The notes under the pieces were generated by a model, which had not been told where the DNA came from, did no database searches, and saw only the letters and a program-made list of their open reading frames with translations. From Rhodoferax sp. BLA1 (GTDB taxonomy: Bacteria > Pseudomonadota > Gammaproteobacteria > Burkholderiales > Burkholderiaceae_C): DNA of 64,000 nt. The DNA is taken from positions 1-64,000 of the forward strand of contig NZ_SZVI01000005.1 in the NCBI RefSeq assembly GCF_013416775.1, given 5' to 3'. Positions 1 to 9,149 of the stretch are shown here, piece by piece; position 1 is the first letter of the stretch; each line of letters begins with the position of its first letter. A program made the translations under genes and the position numbers.

Positions 1-223
1 TTTTCATATCCGCAGAGATGACACCAGCGCCCACAATGCCCCAGGCCAAGTCACCCGAGGCCAGCACGGCTTCGGTGAACATGGCTTGGTGCGCGCGGTG
101 AAAGGCGCCTATGCCCAGATGCACGATGGATCCAACTACCTGGCTGCGGTCGTAGGTGGGTTGGCTGACCGTGGCAGGCAAATTGGCTCGGCTTTTTTCG
201 TTCAGATGCATGGTGGCTGACAT
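1..223 (-). CDS. Mannitol dehydrogenase family protein (N-terminal part)
   Basis: N-terminal 74 residues of a polyol-specific long-chain dehydrogenase (mannitol 2-dehydrogenase / fructuronate reductase type), cut by the window edge. The segment HLGIGAFHRAHQA followed by a TEAVLASGDLAWGIVGAGV stretch is the nucleotide-binding start of this family, which interconverts sugar alcohols or mannonate with the keto sugar using NAD(P)H in the cytoplasm. The start at 223 is the first ATG; an in-frame ATG at 211 is an alternative, and no strong ribosome binding site separates them. It lies downstream of, and in the same direction as, a LysR regulator, which may control it. The exact substrate cannot be decided from this fragment. 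Confidence 0.8.
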   Translation of the reverse strand, partial: MSATMHLNEKSRANLPATVSQPTYDRSQVVGSIVHLGIGAFHRAHQAMFTEAVLASGDLAWGIVGAGVISADMK

Positions 224-464
224 GGGTTGGGTTGTTGACGGTTGGGGTACAGCGATGCAGCCTTGATCGAACCACGCCATGGTCTGGCTTGGTCCTGCGT
301 GAGGAAACATCACTGTTGTTGCAAGGGCTATTCCATGACCCTTGTTCGAAAAAAATTGTAGGGTTCAGCCTTGGATGCGGTCCAATGTTATTGGGGCATA
401 GGGCGATACCTCCACAGCATGGCAGGCCGATCTGGGTGACAAGCTGGCCTTGACACCTTGGCCA

Positions 465-1376
465 CTAAGGGCTGGGGGCGCCTGCCAGGCCGGAAGCATA
501 GTGGTGACGGTAATCCCGGACACAAGCCAGCAAACCCGCCAGCAAGGGTGAGGACTCGTCCTTGCGGTAAATGCAATGCAAACCAATCATTGACGCACTG
601 TCCTCGGCCAAAGGCAGGAACACCACCTCGGGCAACTTCAGGTTGAGGACCGACTCCGGCACCAGGGCGCTGCCAAACCCCCCGGACACCATCACCACCG
701 CAGACACCATGTCCGCCGCTTTGTGGACGATGAGCGGGTTGATCTTTTGCAGCTGCGACAAGGCCGGACTGGCAAAAAAGATGCTCTGGTCTTGCTCACC
801 AATCAGCGGCTCATGCTCCAGGTCGGCCAGGCTGATGCTGGTTTTGAGCGCCAGCGGGTTTCTCTGGTTCAGCGCCACCCACAAAGGCTCTTCACCCACC
901 AGTTCCGACTGCAGCTCGGGCGATTCAGGGAAATAGCGGTCAAAAGCCACCATGATGCGGCCCTGCAGCAGGGCTTCCAGTTGCCGCTTTTTGGGCGCGT
1001 TGTGCAACACCACATTGACCTTGGGGCGTGAGCGCGAAAACGCCCCCAGTATGCGAGGAATGGCATTGAGCATGGGGGAGCCAAAAACGCCGATGTCGAT
1101 GCGCCCCTCTTGGCCAGACGCAACGCGCCGGATGTGTTCGGTGGCCAGCTCAACGTGGGAGCTGATGTTGTGGGCATGCCCCAGCAGCGCCTCTCCGGCC
1201 TGAGTCAGCTCAACCCCTGAACTGGTGCGGGTGAAGAGCTGGACCCCGAGCTCCTCTTCGAGCGCCTGGATGTGCCGGGTAAGCGGTGGTTGCGTCATGT
1301 GCAGCCGCTCTGCCGCCCGGCTGATGTTGCGCTCTTGCGCCGTCACAATGAAGTATCTGAGTCCACGTATGTCCAT
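465..1376 (-). CDS. LysR-family transcriptional regulator
   Basis: A 303-residue LysR regulator. The N-terminal winged helix-turn-helix (about residues 1-60) contains RLHMTQPPLTRHIQALEEEL, and a periplasmic-binding-protein-like effector domain follows (about 90-295). The start at 1376 gives MDIRGLRYF, the usual LysR beginning; the frame stays open further upstream but that extension does not look like LysR protein. It is followed in the same direction by a mannitol-dehydrogenase-family gene, so it may regulate sugar or polyol use. The effector is unknown. Confidence 0.9.
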   Translation of the reverse strand: MDIRGLRYFIVTAQERNISRAAERLHMTQPPLTRHIQALEEELGVQLFTRTSSGVELTQAGEALLGHAHNISSHVELATEHIRRVASGQEGRIDIGVFGSPMLNAIPRILGAFSRSRPKVNVVLHNAPKKRQLEALLQGRIMVAFDRYFPESPELQSELVGEEPLWVALNQRNPLALKTSISLADLEHEPLIGEQDQSIFFASPALSQLQKINPLIVHKAADMVSAVVMVSGGFGSALVPESVLNLKLPEVVFLPLAEDSASMIGLHCIYRKDESSPLLAGLLACVRDYRHHYASGLAGAPSP

Positions 1377-1551
1377 GATGTTGTTTTCTAGGCGCCGCCG
1401 CCGCGTTGTCTCGTGGCGCAATCGTAGCGCCAGCACACTGGGTGACAGACAAGCGCAGCAGACTTGCTCGGAGCCAACAGCTTGCCCCAAGCCCTTGGGG
1501 TGCTGGAGCCCATTCAGTTGGGGCAGATCTGACACAGCGCCAGATCATCAC

Positions 1552-1584
1552 AAAAAACCCTTGTAAACCTTTAGCTTACAAGGG
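1552..1584 (-). terminator. Rho-independent terminator of the tRNA-Ala gene
   Basis: A perfect 9-bp inverted repeat (CCCTTGTAA at 1558-1566 and TTACAAGGG at 1576-1584) is followed on the minus strand by six Ts (1552-1557). It lies 10 nt past the tRNA 3' end and fits an intrinsic terminator for it. Confidence 0.85.
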
Positions 1585-1594
1585 CCTTCACGGG

Positions 1595-1670
1595 TGGTGG
1601 AGAGGATGAGGATCGAACTCACGACCTCTACATTGCGAACGTAGCGCTCTCCCAACTGAGCTACCCCCCC
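1595..1670 (-). tRNA. tRNA-Ala (anticodon CGC)
   Basis: A full cloverleaf can be folded on the minus strand. The acceptor stem is GGGGGGG/CCTCTCC with the G3:U70 pair that is the identity element of alanine tRNAs. The D stem is GCTC/GAGC, the anticodon stem CTACG/TGTAG holds loop TTCGCAA (anticodon CGC, reading GCG), the T stem is GTGAG/CTCAT with loop TTCGATC, and the 3' CCA is encoded. Length is 76 nt. An intrinsic terminator follows. Confidence 0.95.
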
Positions 1671-1779
1671 AACCAGTCTGCAGTCTATCAACAACGGCAG
1701 AACTTTCAAGCCACTCCAGGCTGTCCCAGACCATCTGCCTGGGATTCACAACGCGCTGGCGCGACTTTTTAAGACTTGG

Positions 1780-1793
1780 TTGACCTACATCAT
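1780..1793 (+). promoter_or_regulatory. Candidate FNR/Anr box upstream of ubiU
   Basis: TTGAC-CTAC-ATCAT matches the FNR consensus TTGAT-N4-ATCAA at 8 of 10 fixed positions with the correct 4-nt spacer. It lies 136 bp upstream of the preferred ubiU start. Oxygen-responsive control would suit the ubiUVT genes, which serve anaerobic ubiquinone synthesis. One short match in about 260 bp of upstream sequence could be chance. Confidence 0.45.
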
Positions 1794-1929
1794 TGGCGCC
1801 TGTGTGGCGCTTGGGTACCCTCGGCGGCTCGACTTTACCGGCGCTGGCTCCAGCGCTGCCCCTCAGCTTATGAATGCCGCTATTGACTCTTCCCTGAATC
1901 TGAAGCCGGGGGCACCTGCCCAGAACCGG

Positions 1930-2928
1930 ATGGAGCTGCTGTGCCCTGCCGGGAGCCTGCCCGCCCTCAAAGCGGCCATCGACAACGGTGCCGACAGCGT
2001 GTATCTGGGTTTTCGCGATGCCACCAACGCGCGCAATTTTGCCGGCCTGAACTTTGACGCTGCGGCCATCACTGCGGGCATTCACTACGCCCATGAGCGG
2101 GGTCGCAAGGTTCTGGTTGCACTCAACACCTACCCGCAGACGGCCAAGGCAGACCTCTGGCGCAGCGCGATTGACCGGGCTGCCGACAGTGGTGTGGATG
2201 CCGTTTTGCTGGCTGACCCGGGGTTGATGGCCTACGCCGCCAAACACCAGCCGCAGTTGCCGCTGCATTTGTCGGTGCAAGGTTCGGCCACCAATTACGA
2301 AGCGGTGGATTTTTATTACCAGCATTTCGGCATCGCGCGTGCGGTGTTGCCGCGCGTGTTGTCTTTGACACAGGTCGAACAACTCATGGAGCGGGTGCCG
2401 ATTGAGATCGAGGTCTTTGGTTTTGGCAGCCTGTGCGTGATGGTCGAAGGCCGATGTGCCTTGTCCAGCTACGTCACCGGTGAGGCGCCCAACACCAACG
2501 GCGTCTGTTCACCCCCCAAAGCGGTGCGCTGGGTGGAAACACCCCAGGGCCGGGAGTCACGCTTGAACGGTGTGTTGATTGACCGTTATGCACCGGGTGA
2601 AAACGCCGGCTACCCGACGCTGTGCAAAGGCCGTTTTGATGTGGGTGATGACCACAACTATTACGCCATCGAAGAGCCCACCAGCCTCAACACCTTGAGT
2701 TTGTTACCCCAAATGATGAAGATGGGGGTGCGCGCCCTCAAGATCGAAGGCCGCCAACGCAGCCCGGCTTATGTGGCGCAGGTCACCAAGGTCTGGCGCC
2801 AGGCGATTGACAGCTGTTATGAGAACCCGCATCGCTACAGCGCCAAACCAATCTGGATCAGCGATCTGGACAAAGTGGCCGAGGGCCAGCAGCACACACT
2901 CGGCGCTTACCACCGCCCCTGGAAGTGA
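1930..2928 (+). CDS. ubiU: O2-independent ubiquinone hydroxylation protein UbiU
   Basis: A U32-peptidase-like protein of 332 residues, one half of the UbiU-UbiV complex that hydroxylates the ubiquinone ring without oxygen in proteobacteria. Starting at MELLCPAGSLPALKAAI, the four cysteines that ligate the 4Fe-4S cluster fall at residues 169, 176, 193 and 232, the same numbers I recall for E. coli UbiU (YhbU). That agreement fixes the start at 1930, although the frame is open further upstream and ATG 1870 is possible. It is followed by ubiV, ubiT, ubiX and ubiD in the same direction. Confidence 0.95.
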   Translation: MELLCPAGSLPALKAAIDNGADSVYLGFRDATNARNFAGLNFDAAAITAGIHYAHERGRKVLVALNTYPQTAKADLWRSAIDRAADSGVDAVLLADPGLMAYAAKHQPQLPLHLSVQGSATNYEAVDFYYQHFGIARAVLPRVLSLTQVEQLMERVPIEIEVFGFGSLCVMVEGRCALSSYVTGEAPNTNGVCSPPKAVRWVETPQGRESRLNGVLIDRYAPGENAGYPTLCKGRFDVGDDHNYYAIEEPTSLNTLSLLPQMMKMGVRALKIEGRQRSPAYVAQVTKVWRQAIDSCYENPHRYSAKPIWISDLDKVAEGQQHTLGAYHRPWK

Positions 2929-2967
2929 ATGAGAAAGACACACGCAAAGCCGCACCAGCGTCGTTGC

Positions 2968-3050
2968 GTCGCCTTGTCGTACAAGCGCGTACTGCCTGCG
3001 GCGGCACGTCTAGCCAGGACGGCTTTGCGAGCGTCCGCCACCATATAGAA
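2968..3050 (+). repeat. GC-rich repeat copy between ubiU and ubiV
   Basis: The 132-bp gap between ubiU and ubiV holds a GC-rich stretch whose core CCTTGTCG...GCGCGTACTGC is shared with the minus strand of the element inserted in the kinase gene at 19428-19502. It ends in a partly palindromic segment. It looks like a second, diverged copy of the same short repeat family; its borders are approximate. Confidence 0.45.
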
Positions 3051-3060
3051 AAATAGCTTT

Positions 3061-3966
3061 ATGAAATTAGCACTGGGTCCTCTTCTTTATTACTGGCCAC
3101 GCGAACAGGTGCTGGCGTTTTACGAATCAGTCGCCACCAGCCCGGTGGACATTGTTTACCTGGGTGAAGCCGTGTGTTCGCGCCGCCATGAGCTGCGATT
3201 GGCGGACTGGCTCGACATCGCCAAAAAACTGCGTGATGCGGGCAAAGAGGTGGTGTTGTCGACCCAGGTGCTGATCGAATCAGGCGCAGATGTCACCGTG
3301 TTGCACAAGATTGCCGACAACGGTGAGTTCATGGTCGAAGCCAACGACATGGGCGCCGTGCATTGTGTGGAAGGCAAGGTTCCATTTGTGGGTGGACCCC
3401 ACCTCAACATCTACAACCTGCCCACCCTGGAGTGGATGGCGCCCTTGGGCATGCAACGCTGGGTGCCGCCGCTGGAGATGGGGCGTGATGATCTGGCGCT
3501 GATCCAGCAAGGCCGCCCGGCGGGTTTACAAACCGAGGTGTTTGCCTATGGCCGTATGCCGCTGGCCTTCTCGGCGCGTTGTTTCACCGCGCGCCACGCC
3601 AACCTGCCCAAGGACGACTGCCAGTTCAAATGTATGGAGCACCCCGACGGCCTGCTGATGCGCACCCGCGAGAGTGAAGAATTCCTGGTGCTCAACGGCA
3701 TCCAGACCCAGTCGGCCCGTGTGTACAACCTGCTGCCTGAAGTGAATGCCCTGCGTGCCATCGGTGTGGATGTGATTCGCATCAGCCCACAAGCGCAACA
3801 CACGCTGCGTATCATCGAGCTGTTTGCTGCGGTGATGGCTGGCCAGAAAACAGCGCAAGACGCAGACGCCGAACTGCACACCCTGATGCCCGAGAAATCC
3901 TGCAACGGCTACTGGTACGGCAAACCCGGGCTGGAACAGGTGACGCCTGCGCTGGTTAGCGCCTGA
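3061..3966 (+). CDS. ubiV: O2-independent ubiquinone hydroxylation protein UbiV
   Basis: The 301-residue partner of UbiU, another U32-family protein. Cysteines at residues 39, 174, 187 and 191 (in GEAVCSRR and in [20 protein letters not shown] followed by Cys) correspond to the four cluster ligands of UbiV. The UbiU-UbiV heterodimer carries two 4Fe-4S clusters and is thought to use prephenate as oxygen donor for ring hydroxylation under anoxia. The ATG at 3061 has no obvious strong ribosome binding site, and a GC-rich repeat separates it from ubiU. Confidence 0.95.
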   Translation: MKLALGPLLYYWPREQVLAFYESVATSPVDIVYLGEAVCSRRHELRLADWLDIAKKLRDAGKEVVLSTQVLIESGADVTVLHKIADNGEFMVEANDMGAVHCVEGKVPFVGGPHLNIYNLPTLEWMAPLGMQRWVPPLEMGRDDLALIQQGRPAGLQTEVFAYGRMPLAFSARCFTARHANLPKDDCQFKCMEHPDGLLMRTRESEEFLVLNGIQTQSARVYNLLPEVNALRAIGVDVIRISPQAQHTLRIIELFAAVMAGQKTAQDADAELHTLMPEKSCNGYWYGKPGLEQVTPALVSA

Positions 3967-3996
3967 CTCCTTTTTGACACTTCCAAGGACTTCACC

Positions 3997-4491
3997 ATGC
4001 AAACATCGCCTTTTGTGTTGCCCAAACCGGTCGGCCAAGCCTTGGGGCGCCTGCCCGCCTTGCCGGGTTCGATGTTGTTTGTCACCGGTCTGAATCTGGC
4101 GCTGGCCAAGCAGCTGGCGCCCGATGTGACCGAGATGCTGGTTGGCAAGAAGTTGCGCCTGTGTGTCACCGACGCGCAATGGGCTTTTGACTTTGTCTGG
4201 AAGAACGGTCGTTTTGCCGCCACCAAAAGCACCGGCCCGGCCGACCTGACCATCAGCGCCAGCGCCTATGACTTTGTGCTGCTGGCCCGCCGCCAGGAAG
4301 ACCCCGACACCCTGTTTTTCAGCCGCCGACTGGCCATGGAGGGTGACACCGAGTTGGGCCTGCTGGTCAAGAACACCATCGACGCGATTGAGTTGCCGGT
4401 GTTCAACGCAGCCAAACTCCACCCGCGCCATGTGATGGCGCAAGCGCGTGAACATTTGATGGCCCGTCTGGCGGCTCTGCGGCCGCGTTGA
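3997..4491 (+). CDS. ubiT: SCP2-domain ubiquinone biosynthesis accessory protein UbiT
   Basis: 164 residues with a sterol-carrier-protein-2 fold (about residues 35-145), as in E. coli UbiT (YhbT). UbiT binds hydrophobic ubiquinone intermediates and replaces UbiJ as scaffold for the anaerobic pathway. AAGGA lies just upstream of the ATG. The gene starts 30 bp after ubiV and its stop is 4 bp before the ubiX start, so the three genes are very likely co-transcribed. Confidence 0.9.
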   Translation: MQTSPFVLPKPVGQALGRLPALPGSMLFVTGLNLALAKQLAPDVTEMLVGKKLRLCVTDAQWAFDFVWKNGRFAATKSTGPADLTISASAYDFVLLARRQEDPDTLFFSRRLAMEGDTELGLLVKNTIDAIELPVFNAAKLHPRHVMAQAREHLMARLAALRPR

Positions 4492-4495
4492 GCCG

Positions 4496-5083
4496 ATGAT
4501 CGAAGCCGTGAGCCCGGCGCCCAAGCGCATTGTGGTGGCCATTTCCGGTGCCAGCGGTGCCGTCTATGGTGTGCGCCTGCTGCAGCTGCTGCGCGAGCTG
4601 GGTGGTGTAGAAACCCATCTGGTGGTGTCCGACGCAGGCTGGCTCAATCTGCAACAAGAGCTGGACTTGCCCCGCGAGCAGGTGGAAGCCTTGGCCGACG
4701 TGGTTTACCCGGTGCGTAACATCGGCGGGCAACTGGCCAGCGGCTCGTTCCAGTGTGATGGTATGGTCATCGCGCCGTGTTCGATGCGCACCTTGGCGGC
4801 GGTGGCGCATGGCCTGTCCGACAACCTGATCACCCGCGCCGCCGACGTGATGCTCAAGGAGCGCCGCCGCCTGGTCCTGATGGTGCGCGAGACTCCCTTG
4901 AATCTGGCCCACTTGCGCAACATGACCAGTGTGACCGAGATGGGTGGCATCGTCTTTCCGCCGGTACCGGCCTTCTACAACAAGCCCCAGAGCATCGCCG
5001 AGCTGGTGGACCACACCGTCAGCCGGGTGATCGATCTGCTGGGCCTGCCGCAACCCAATAGCCCACGCTGGAGCGGGCTGTAA
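4496..5083 (+). CDS. ubiX: Flavin prenyltransferase UbiX
   Basis: 195 residues. The start [20 protein letters not shown] is the flavoprotein P-loop of UbiX, and the [20 protein letters not shown] and [13 protein letters not shown] segments line the FMN/dimethylallyl phosphate site. UbiX makes the prenylated FMN cofactor needed by UbiD. The ATG lies 4 nt after the ubiT stop, which suggests translational coupling. The next gene is ubiD, giving a cofactor maker beside the enzyme that uses it. Confidence 0.95.
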   Translation: MIEAVSPAPKRIVVAISGASGAVYGVRLLQLLRELGGVETHLVVSDAGWLNLQQELDLPREQVEALADVVYPVRNIGGQLASGSFQCDGMVIAPCSMRTLAAVAHGLSDNLITRAADVMLKERRRLVLMVRETPLNLAHLRNMTSVTEMGGIVFPPVPAFYNKPQSIAELVDHTVSRVIDLLGLPQPNSPRWSGL

Positions 5084-5135
5084 ACCCCGGGCAGCATCTG
5101 TCTGCCCTCTGACGTTTTTAACCTCCCCAGACACC

Positions 5136-6620
5136 ATGGCTTACCACGACCTCCGAGACTTCATCACCCAGCTCGAACAGATGGGTGAGCTAAAGCGTGT
5201 GTCTGTGCCGGTGTCGCCCCACCTGGAAATGACCGCAGTGTGTGACCGCACCCTGCAAGCCGGCGGCCCGGCCTTGTTGTTCGAAAACCCTACCGGCCAC
5301 ACCATCCCAGTGCTGGGCAACCTGTTTGGCACCACGCGCCGCGTTGCTTTGGGCATGGGCGTCAAAGACATGGCTGAACTGCGCCAGTTTGGCCATGTGC
5401 TGGCCACACTCAAGGAACCTGAAGCACCCAAAGGCTTCAAGGAGCTGATGGGCATGGGCAACCTGGTCAAGACCCTGTGGAGCATGGCGCCCAAGGAACA
5501 ACGCAGCGCACCATGTCAGGACGTGGTGTGGGAGGGTAAAGATGTGGATCTGGCCAGGCTGCCAGTGCAGCACTGCTGGCCCGGTGACGTCGCCCCCCTG
5601 ATCACCTGGGGCCTGGTCATCACCCGCGGCCCGCACAAAACCCGGCAAAACCTGGGCGTCTACCGCCAGCAGGTGATTGCCCCCAACAAGGTCATCATGC
5701 GCTGGCTCGCCCATCGGGGTGGCGCGCTAGATTTTCGGGACCACGCCAAACAAAACCCGGGTCAGCCTTACCCGGTGTGTGTGGCGCTGGGCACCGATCC
5801 GGCCACCATCCTCGGCGCGGTCACACCGGTGCCAGACAGCTTGAGCGAGTACCAGTTTGCCGGGCTGTTACGCGGCAGCCGCACCGAACTGGTCAAGGCG
5901 CTGGGTAGCGACCTGCGTGTGCCAGCCTCGGCCGAGATCGTGTTGGAGGGCCACATCTACCCCGACGCCAGCCACAAAAGTGGTTTCGAACACGCGCTGG
6001 AAGGCCCGTTTGGTGACCACACCGGGTATTACAACGAGCAGGACTACTTTCCGGTGTTCACCATCGACCGCATCACCCTGCGCCATGACCCGATTTACCA
6101 CTCCACCTACACCGGTAAACCACCGGACGAGCCCGCCATGCTGGCGCTAGCTTTGAACGAGGTTTTTGTGCCGCTGCTGCAACGCCAGTACCCCGAAATC
6201 ACCGACTTCTACCTGCCACCCGAAGGCTGCAGTTACCGCATGGCGGTGGTCAGCATCAAAAAGGCCTACCCCGGCCACGCACGGCGCGTGATGTTTGGCA
6301 TCTGGAGCTTTTTGCGCCAGTTCATGTACACAAAATTCATTGTGGTGGTGGACGAAGACGTGAACCCGCGCGCCTGGACCGACGTGATCTGGGCCATCAC
6401 CACCCGCGTCGACCCAACCCGCGACACCATGCTGGTGGACAACACACCCATCGACTACCTGGACTTTGCCTCACCGGTAAGCGGCCTGGGCAGCAAGATG
6501 GGCATTGACGCCACCAACAAATGGCCCGGGGAGACAACTCGGGAATGGGGCCAGCCCCTGACCATGAGCCCCGAAGTCACAGCCAAGGTGGATCAGATCT
6601 GGCAGACGCTGGGCTTATAA
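5136..6620 (+). CDS. ubiD: 4-hydroxy-3-polyprenylbenzoate decarboxylase UbiD
   Basis: 494 residues, the full usual length of UbiD. It removes the carboxyl group of the prenylated benzoate ring in ubiquinone synthesis using prenylated FMN. The segments [31 protein letters not shown] and the C-terminal region with [20 protein letters not shown] and [13 protein letters not shown] are typical; the [20 protein letters not shown] region carries active-site acids. The gene closes the block that starts with ubiU. A degraded copy of its last part lies at 8858-8988. Confidence 0.95.
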   Translation: MAYHDLRDFITQLEQMGELKRVSVPVSPHLEMTAVCDRTLQAGGPALLFENPTGHTIPVLGNLFGTTRRVALGMGVKDMAELRQFGHVLATLKEPEAPKGFKELMGMGNLVKTLWSMAPKEQRSAPCQDVVWEGKDVDLARLPVQHCWPGDVAPLITWGLVITRGPHKTRQNLGVYRQQVIAPNKVIMRWLAHRGGALDFRDHAKQNPGQPYPVCVALGTDPATILGAVTPVPDSLSEYQFAGLLRGSRTELVKALGSDLRVPASAEIVLEGHIYPDASHKSGFEHALEGPFGDHTGYYNEQDYFPVFTIDRITLRHDPIYHSTYTGKPPDEPAMLALALNEVFVPLLQRQYPEITDFYLPPEGCSYRMAVVSIKKAYPGHARRVMFGIWSFLRQFMYTKFIVVVDEDVNPRAWTDVIWAITTRVDPTRDTMLVDNTPIDYLDFASPVSGLGSKMGIDATNKWPGETTREWGQPLTMSPEVTAKVDQIWQTLGL

Positions 6621-6631
6621 GGAAAATTGGG

Positions 6632-6670
6632 CTCTAGCCCTTATTTAATAAGGGCATATAGCTATTAAAT
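6632..6670. repeat. AT-rich palindromic element, copy a
   Basis: The core GCCCTTATT/TAATAAGGGC is a perfect hairpin, preceded by CTCTA and followed by ATATAGCTATTAAAT. It sits between the convergent ubiD and MDR oxidoreductase genes and could act as a bidirectional terminator. It is one of about a dozen related copies in this window (consensus roughly CTCTAGCCCTTAT, short loop, ATAAGGGC, ATAGCTAT). Confidence 0.85.
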
Positions 6671-6755
6671 ACATAACAATGCATTGAGACCAACCACGCT
6701 CCCAAGCAGCAGGAAGCAATCCACTCAGCAGACCAAAACCTGCTGAGTGGGCGGC

Positions 6756-7766
6756 TTAAGCAAACCTCAGCACCACCTTGCCAAACGGGCCACGCGCCAG
6801 ATGATTCAGGGCCGCCGGTAGTTCTGCTGCCGGGTATTCGGCAGCGATCACCGGTTGCAGTCTGTTGGCATCCACAGCTCGCACCAGTTGCTCCAGCGCC
6901 TGCCGGTGGCCCACACTCACACCCTGCACCACTGCACGGCGGCGGATCAGATCGAAGCCGGACGCGCTGATCTCGCCGCCGTCCAGCACCCCAATAAAGG
7001 CCACATGCCCACCCATGGCCAGGGCTTGTAACGAACGCGCCAGGTTGGCGCCACCGACAGTCTCCAGCACCAGATCGGCACCACGGCCCTGGGTCAAGGC
7101 CAACACCGCAGCGGGCCAGTCGCTGCTGCGCTCCAGCACATGGCTGGCACCCAGCGCCAAGGCTCGCGCCCGTTTGTCGGCGTCACCCGAGACCACCATC
7201 ACTTGAGCCCCGTGCAACAGCGCCAGCTGTAGCCCGAACAAGGCGACACCGCCGGTGCCATGGATCAGCAACGTCTGGCCTGCGCGCAGCTTGCCGTTGT
7301 CCACCAAACCAACCCAGGCGGTCAGCGCGGCGCAGGGCAAGGTGCTGGCGGCAGCGGCGTTGAGTGTGCTTGGTGCAGCGGCCAGCCACTGCGCGTCCAG
7401 CACCACGTGGGACGCCAGCATGCCCGGGCCGGGGCCACCCAGCGCCACCGCGTCAGGGGGTGCGGCACCGTCCAGCCAGCCTGCGACAAAAGTGCTGATC
7501 ACCCGCTCGCCACCGCGCCAGCGGGTGACCCCGGCACCTACGTCGAGCACGGTGCCAGCCATGTCCGAGCCCGGCGTGAACGGCAACGTGGGGGCCATGC
7601 CGTAGTGGTTGTCCACCAGCATCAGATCGCGGTAGTTGAGTGACACCGCCTCGACCTGCACCAGCACTTGATGGGGTGCGAGGGGTGGCAAGGTGGTTTC
7701 GACGTAGCGCAGGTGTTGCGCCCCGAAGGCGCTGAGTTGCCATCGTTGGGAAGTAGACGTTGTCAT
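6756..7766 (-). CDS. MDR-superfamily NAD(P)-dependent oxidoreductase
   Basis: 336 residues of a medium-chain dehydrogenase/reductase with a GroES-like N-terminal domain (LNYRDLMLVDNHYG, PGSDMAGTVLDVG) and a Rossmann domain (LLIHGTGGVALFGLQLA). The catalytic and structural zinc cysteines of true alcohol dehydrogenases are not evident, so a quinone-oxidoreductase-like enzyme is more likely. The ATG at 7766 has AAGGA 9 nt upstream. It is divergent from a LysR gene across 101 bp, the usual arrangement of a regulator and its target. The substrate is unknown. Confidence 0.85.
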   Translation of the reverse strand: MTTSTSQRWQLSAFGAQHLRYVETTLPPLAPHQVLVQVEAVSLNYRDLMLVDNHYGMAPTLPFTPGSDMAGTVLDVGAGVTRWRGGERVISTFVAGWLDGAAPPDAVALGGPGPGMLASHVVLDAQWLAAAPSTLNAAAASTLPCAALTAWVGLVDNGKLRAGQTLLIHGTGGVALFGLQLALLHGAQVMVVSGDADKRARALALGASHVLERSSDWPAAVLALTQGRGADLVLETVGGANLARSLQALAMGGHVAFIGVLDGGEISASGFDLIRRRAVVQGVSVGHRQALEQLVRAVDANRLQPVIAAEYPAAELPAALNHLARGPFGKVVLRFA

Positions 7767-7867
7767 GAGACATCCTTGGTGATAAGTCGCTGAAGTCTTA
7801 TGCTACTGTCGCCTATTAATCCCGTGTGGCATCATTCATTCCCATCAATGTAGATATAAAGTTACCA

Positions 7868-8788
7868 ATGAGTGAACGTTTACAAGGCATTGCCACCTTT
7901 GTCGCCACCGTTGAGGCAAACAGTTTTGCCGCTGCGGGCACACGTCTGCAGCTCAGTCGCTCAGCAGTAGGCAAGGCCATCGCCCGGCTGGAGGCGCGCC
8001 TTGGTGTGCGTCTGTTCCACCGCACCACACGCAGCCAGCGCCTGACCGAAGAAGGGCAGCTCTACTACGAGCGCTGCCGCCGTGCGCTGGCCGAGCTCGA
8101 TGAAGCCGGTAGCGCGCTGGAGGCTGGGCGCAACGCACCGGTTGGCAAGCTGCGCTTGTCGATGCCCGAGCTGTTGGGCCGCCGCTGTGTGGCCCCGCTG
8201 CTGCTGGCGCTGGGCCGCGAACATCCCGGCCTGTCCTTTGAGATTTCATTCACCGACCGCCGTTTGGACCTGCTCGAAGAACACATCGACCTGGCCTTGC
8301 GCAGTGGCCCGCTGGAAAACAGCGCCTCGCTGGCGGCGCGACCACTGTGCCGCCAATGGATGGGGGTCTATGCCGCGCCAGCCTACCTGGCCAGCCACCC
8401 ACACCCGGCCAATCTTGATGAGCTGTTGGCACAGCGCGACCAACACAGTTATGTGGCTTATGCGCGCGACGGCAGTCTCAAACCCTGGCTGTTCACCGAT
8501 GCAAGTGGGCGCGTTGTGCCGTTTGAGGTGCGCAGCCGTTTTGCCTGCGACAGTCTGGAAGTGGTGGCCGATGCCGGTGTGGCTGGACTGGGCTTGGTGC
8601 GCGTACCGACCTGGCTGGCCACGCCTTTGCTGAACAGCGGCGCATTGGTCAGGGTGTTTGACGAACCACAGCCCTACGGTTACGAGCTCACCGCCATCTG
8701 GCCGCAGGCGCGGGTGATGCCACTGCGCCTGCGGGTGACGATTGACCGTCTGCTTGAACGGCTTCCGACCCTGCTGGAGGTGCGTTGA
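7868..8788 (+). CDS. LysR-family transcriptional regulator
   Basis: 306 residues. The N-terminal helix-turn-helix includes FAAAGTRLQLSRSAVGKAIA, followed by ARLGVRLFHRTTRSQRLTEE, typical of the CrgA/AaeR-like LysR subgroup. The start at 7868 (MSERLQGIATFV) is chosen because this group begins this way; the frame is open 42 nt further upstream. It is transcribed divergently from the MDR oxidoreductase and probably regulates it. Both genes lie between the real ubiD tail and its degraded copy. Confidence 0.9.
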   Translation: MSERLQGIATFVATVEANSFAAAGTRLQLSRSAVGKAIARLEARLGVRLFHRTTRSQRLTEEGQLYYERCRRALAELDEAGSALEAGRNAPVGKLRLSMPELLGRRCVAPLLLALGREHPGLSFEISFTDRRLDLLEEHIDLALRSGPLENSASLAARPLCRQWMGVYAAPAYLASHPHPANLDELLAQRDQHSYVAYARDGSLKPWLFTDASGRVVPFEVRSRFACDSLEVVADAGVAGLGLVRVPTWLATPLLNSGALVRVFDEPQPYGYELTAIWPQARVMPLRLRVTIDRLLERLPTLLEVR

Positions 8789-8857
8789 ACACCCACCACC
8801 AAGCCGATCACCAGCTGGTCGCAAGTTCGCGTTTGGTGGTTAAGCTGCAGACAGGGT

Positions 8858-8988
8858 ATCGATTGCCTCAGCGTGACCTCCCCCGTGAGTGGCCTGGGGA
8901 GACAACTCGGGAATGGGGTCAGCCACTGACCAAGAGCCCGGAAGTCTCAGCCAAGGTGGACCCGATCTGGCAGACGCTGGGTTTATAA
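8858..8988 (+). pseudogene. Degraded duplicate of the ubiD 3' end
   Basis: From 8889 the sequence matches the last 33 codons of ubiD closely: it encodes [20 protein letters not shown] and ends IWQTLGL plus a TAA stop, against [20 protein letters not shown] in ubiD. Before that, 8858-8898 aligns without gaps to 6450-6490 and codes IDCLSVTSPVSGLG against [15 protein letters not shown] 40-nt deletion between two GGCCTGGG/GGCCCGGG repeats joins the two parts and breaks the frame. The similarity continues past the stop into the palindromic element. It is a relic, not a gene. Confidence 0.9.
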
Positions 8989-8998
8989 GGAAAATTGG

Positions 8999-9045
8999 CC
9001 TCTAGCCCTTTTGAAATAAGGGATGATAGATATTAATTTTATAGC
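8999..9045. repeat. AT-rich palindromic element, copy b
   Basis: CTCTAGCCCTTTTGAAATAAGGGATGATAG-type copy that follows the ubiD-tail relic exactly as copy a follows ubiD, including the shared AAGGAAAATTGG before it. It was therefore probably copied together with the ubiD tail. Confidence 0.8.
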
Positions 9046-9149
9046 TCAGTAAGCTCTCGACGGCCATCAGACAAGCCACCACGAAGAGGGCGGCAAACGC
9101 TTCACTGCCGCCCAAGTCTCGCCTGGACTCTGGCGACCACGGGTCCAGA

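Noticed and set aside
465..1535. Upstream extension of the first LysR gene to 1535
   Set aside because: The extra 53 residues precede the conserved MDIRGLRYF start and are not LysR-like.
8785..8988. 67-codon open frame after the LysR gene
   Set aside because: Its only similarity is to the ubiD C-terminus and it is joined out of frame; it is a relic, not a gene.
6450..9045. ubiD-tail copies as attL/attR of an integrative element
   Set aside because: No integrase or mobility gene lies between them, and the target is not a tRNA; simple duplication explains the data.
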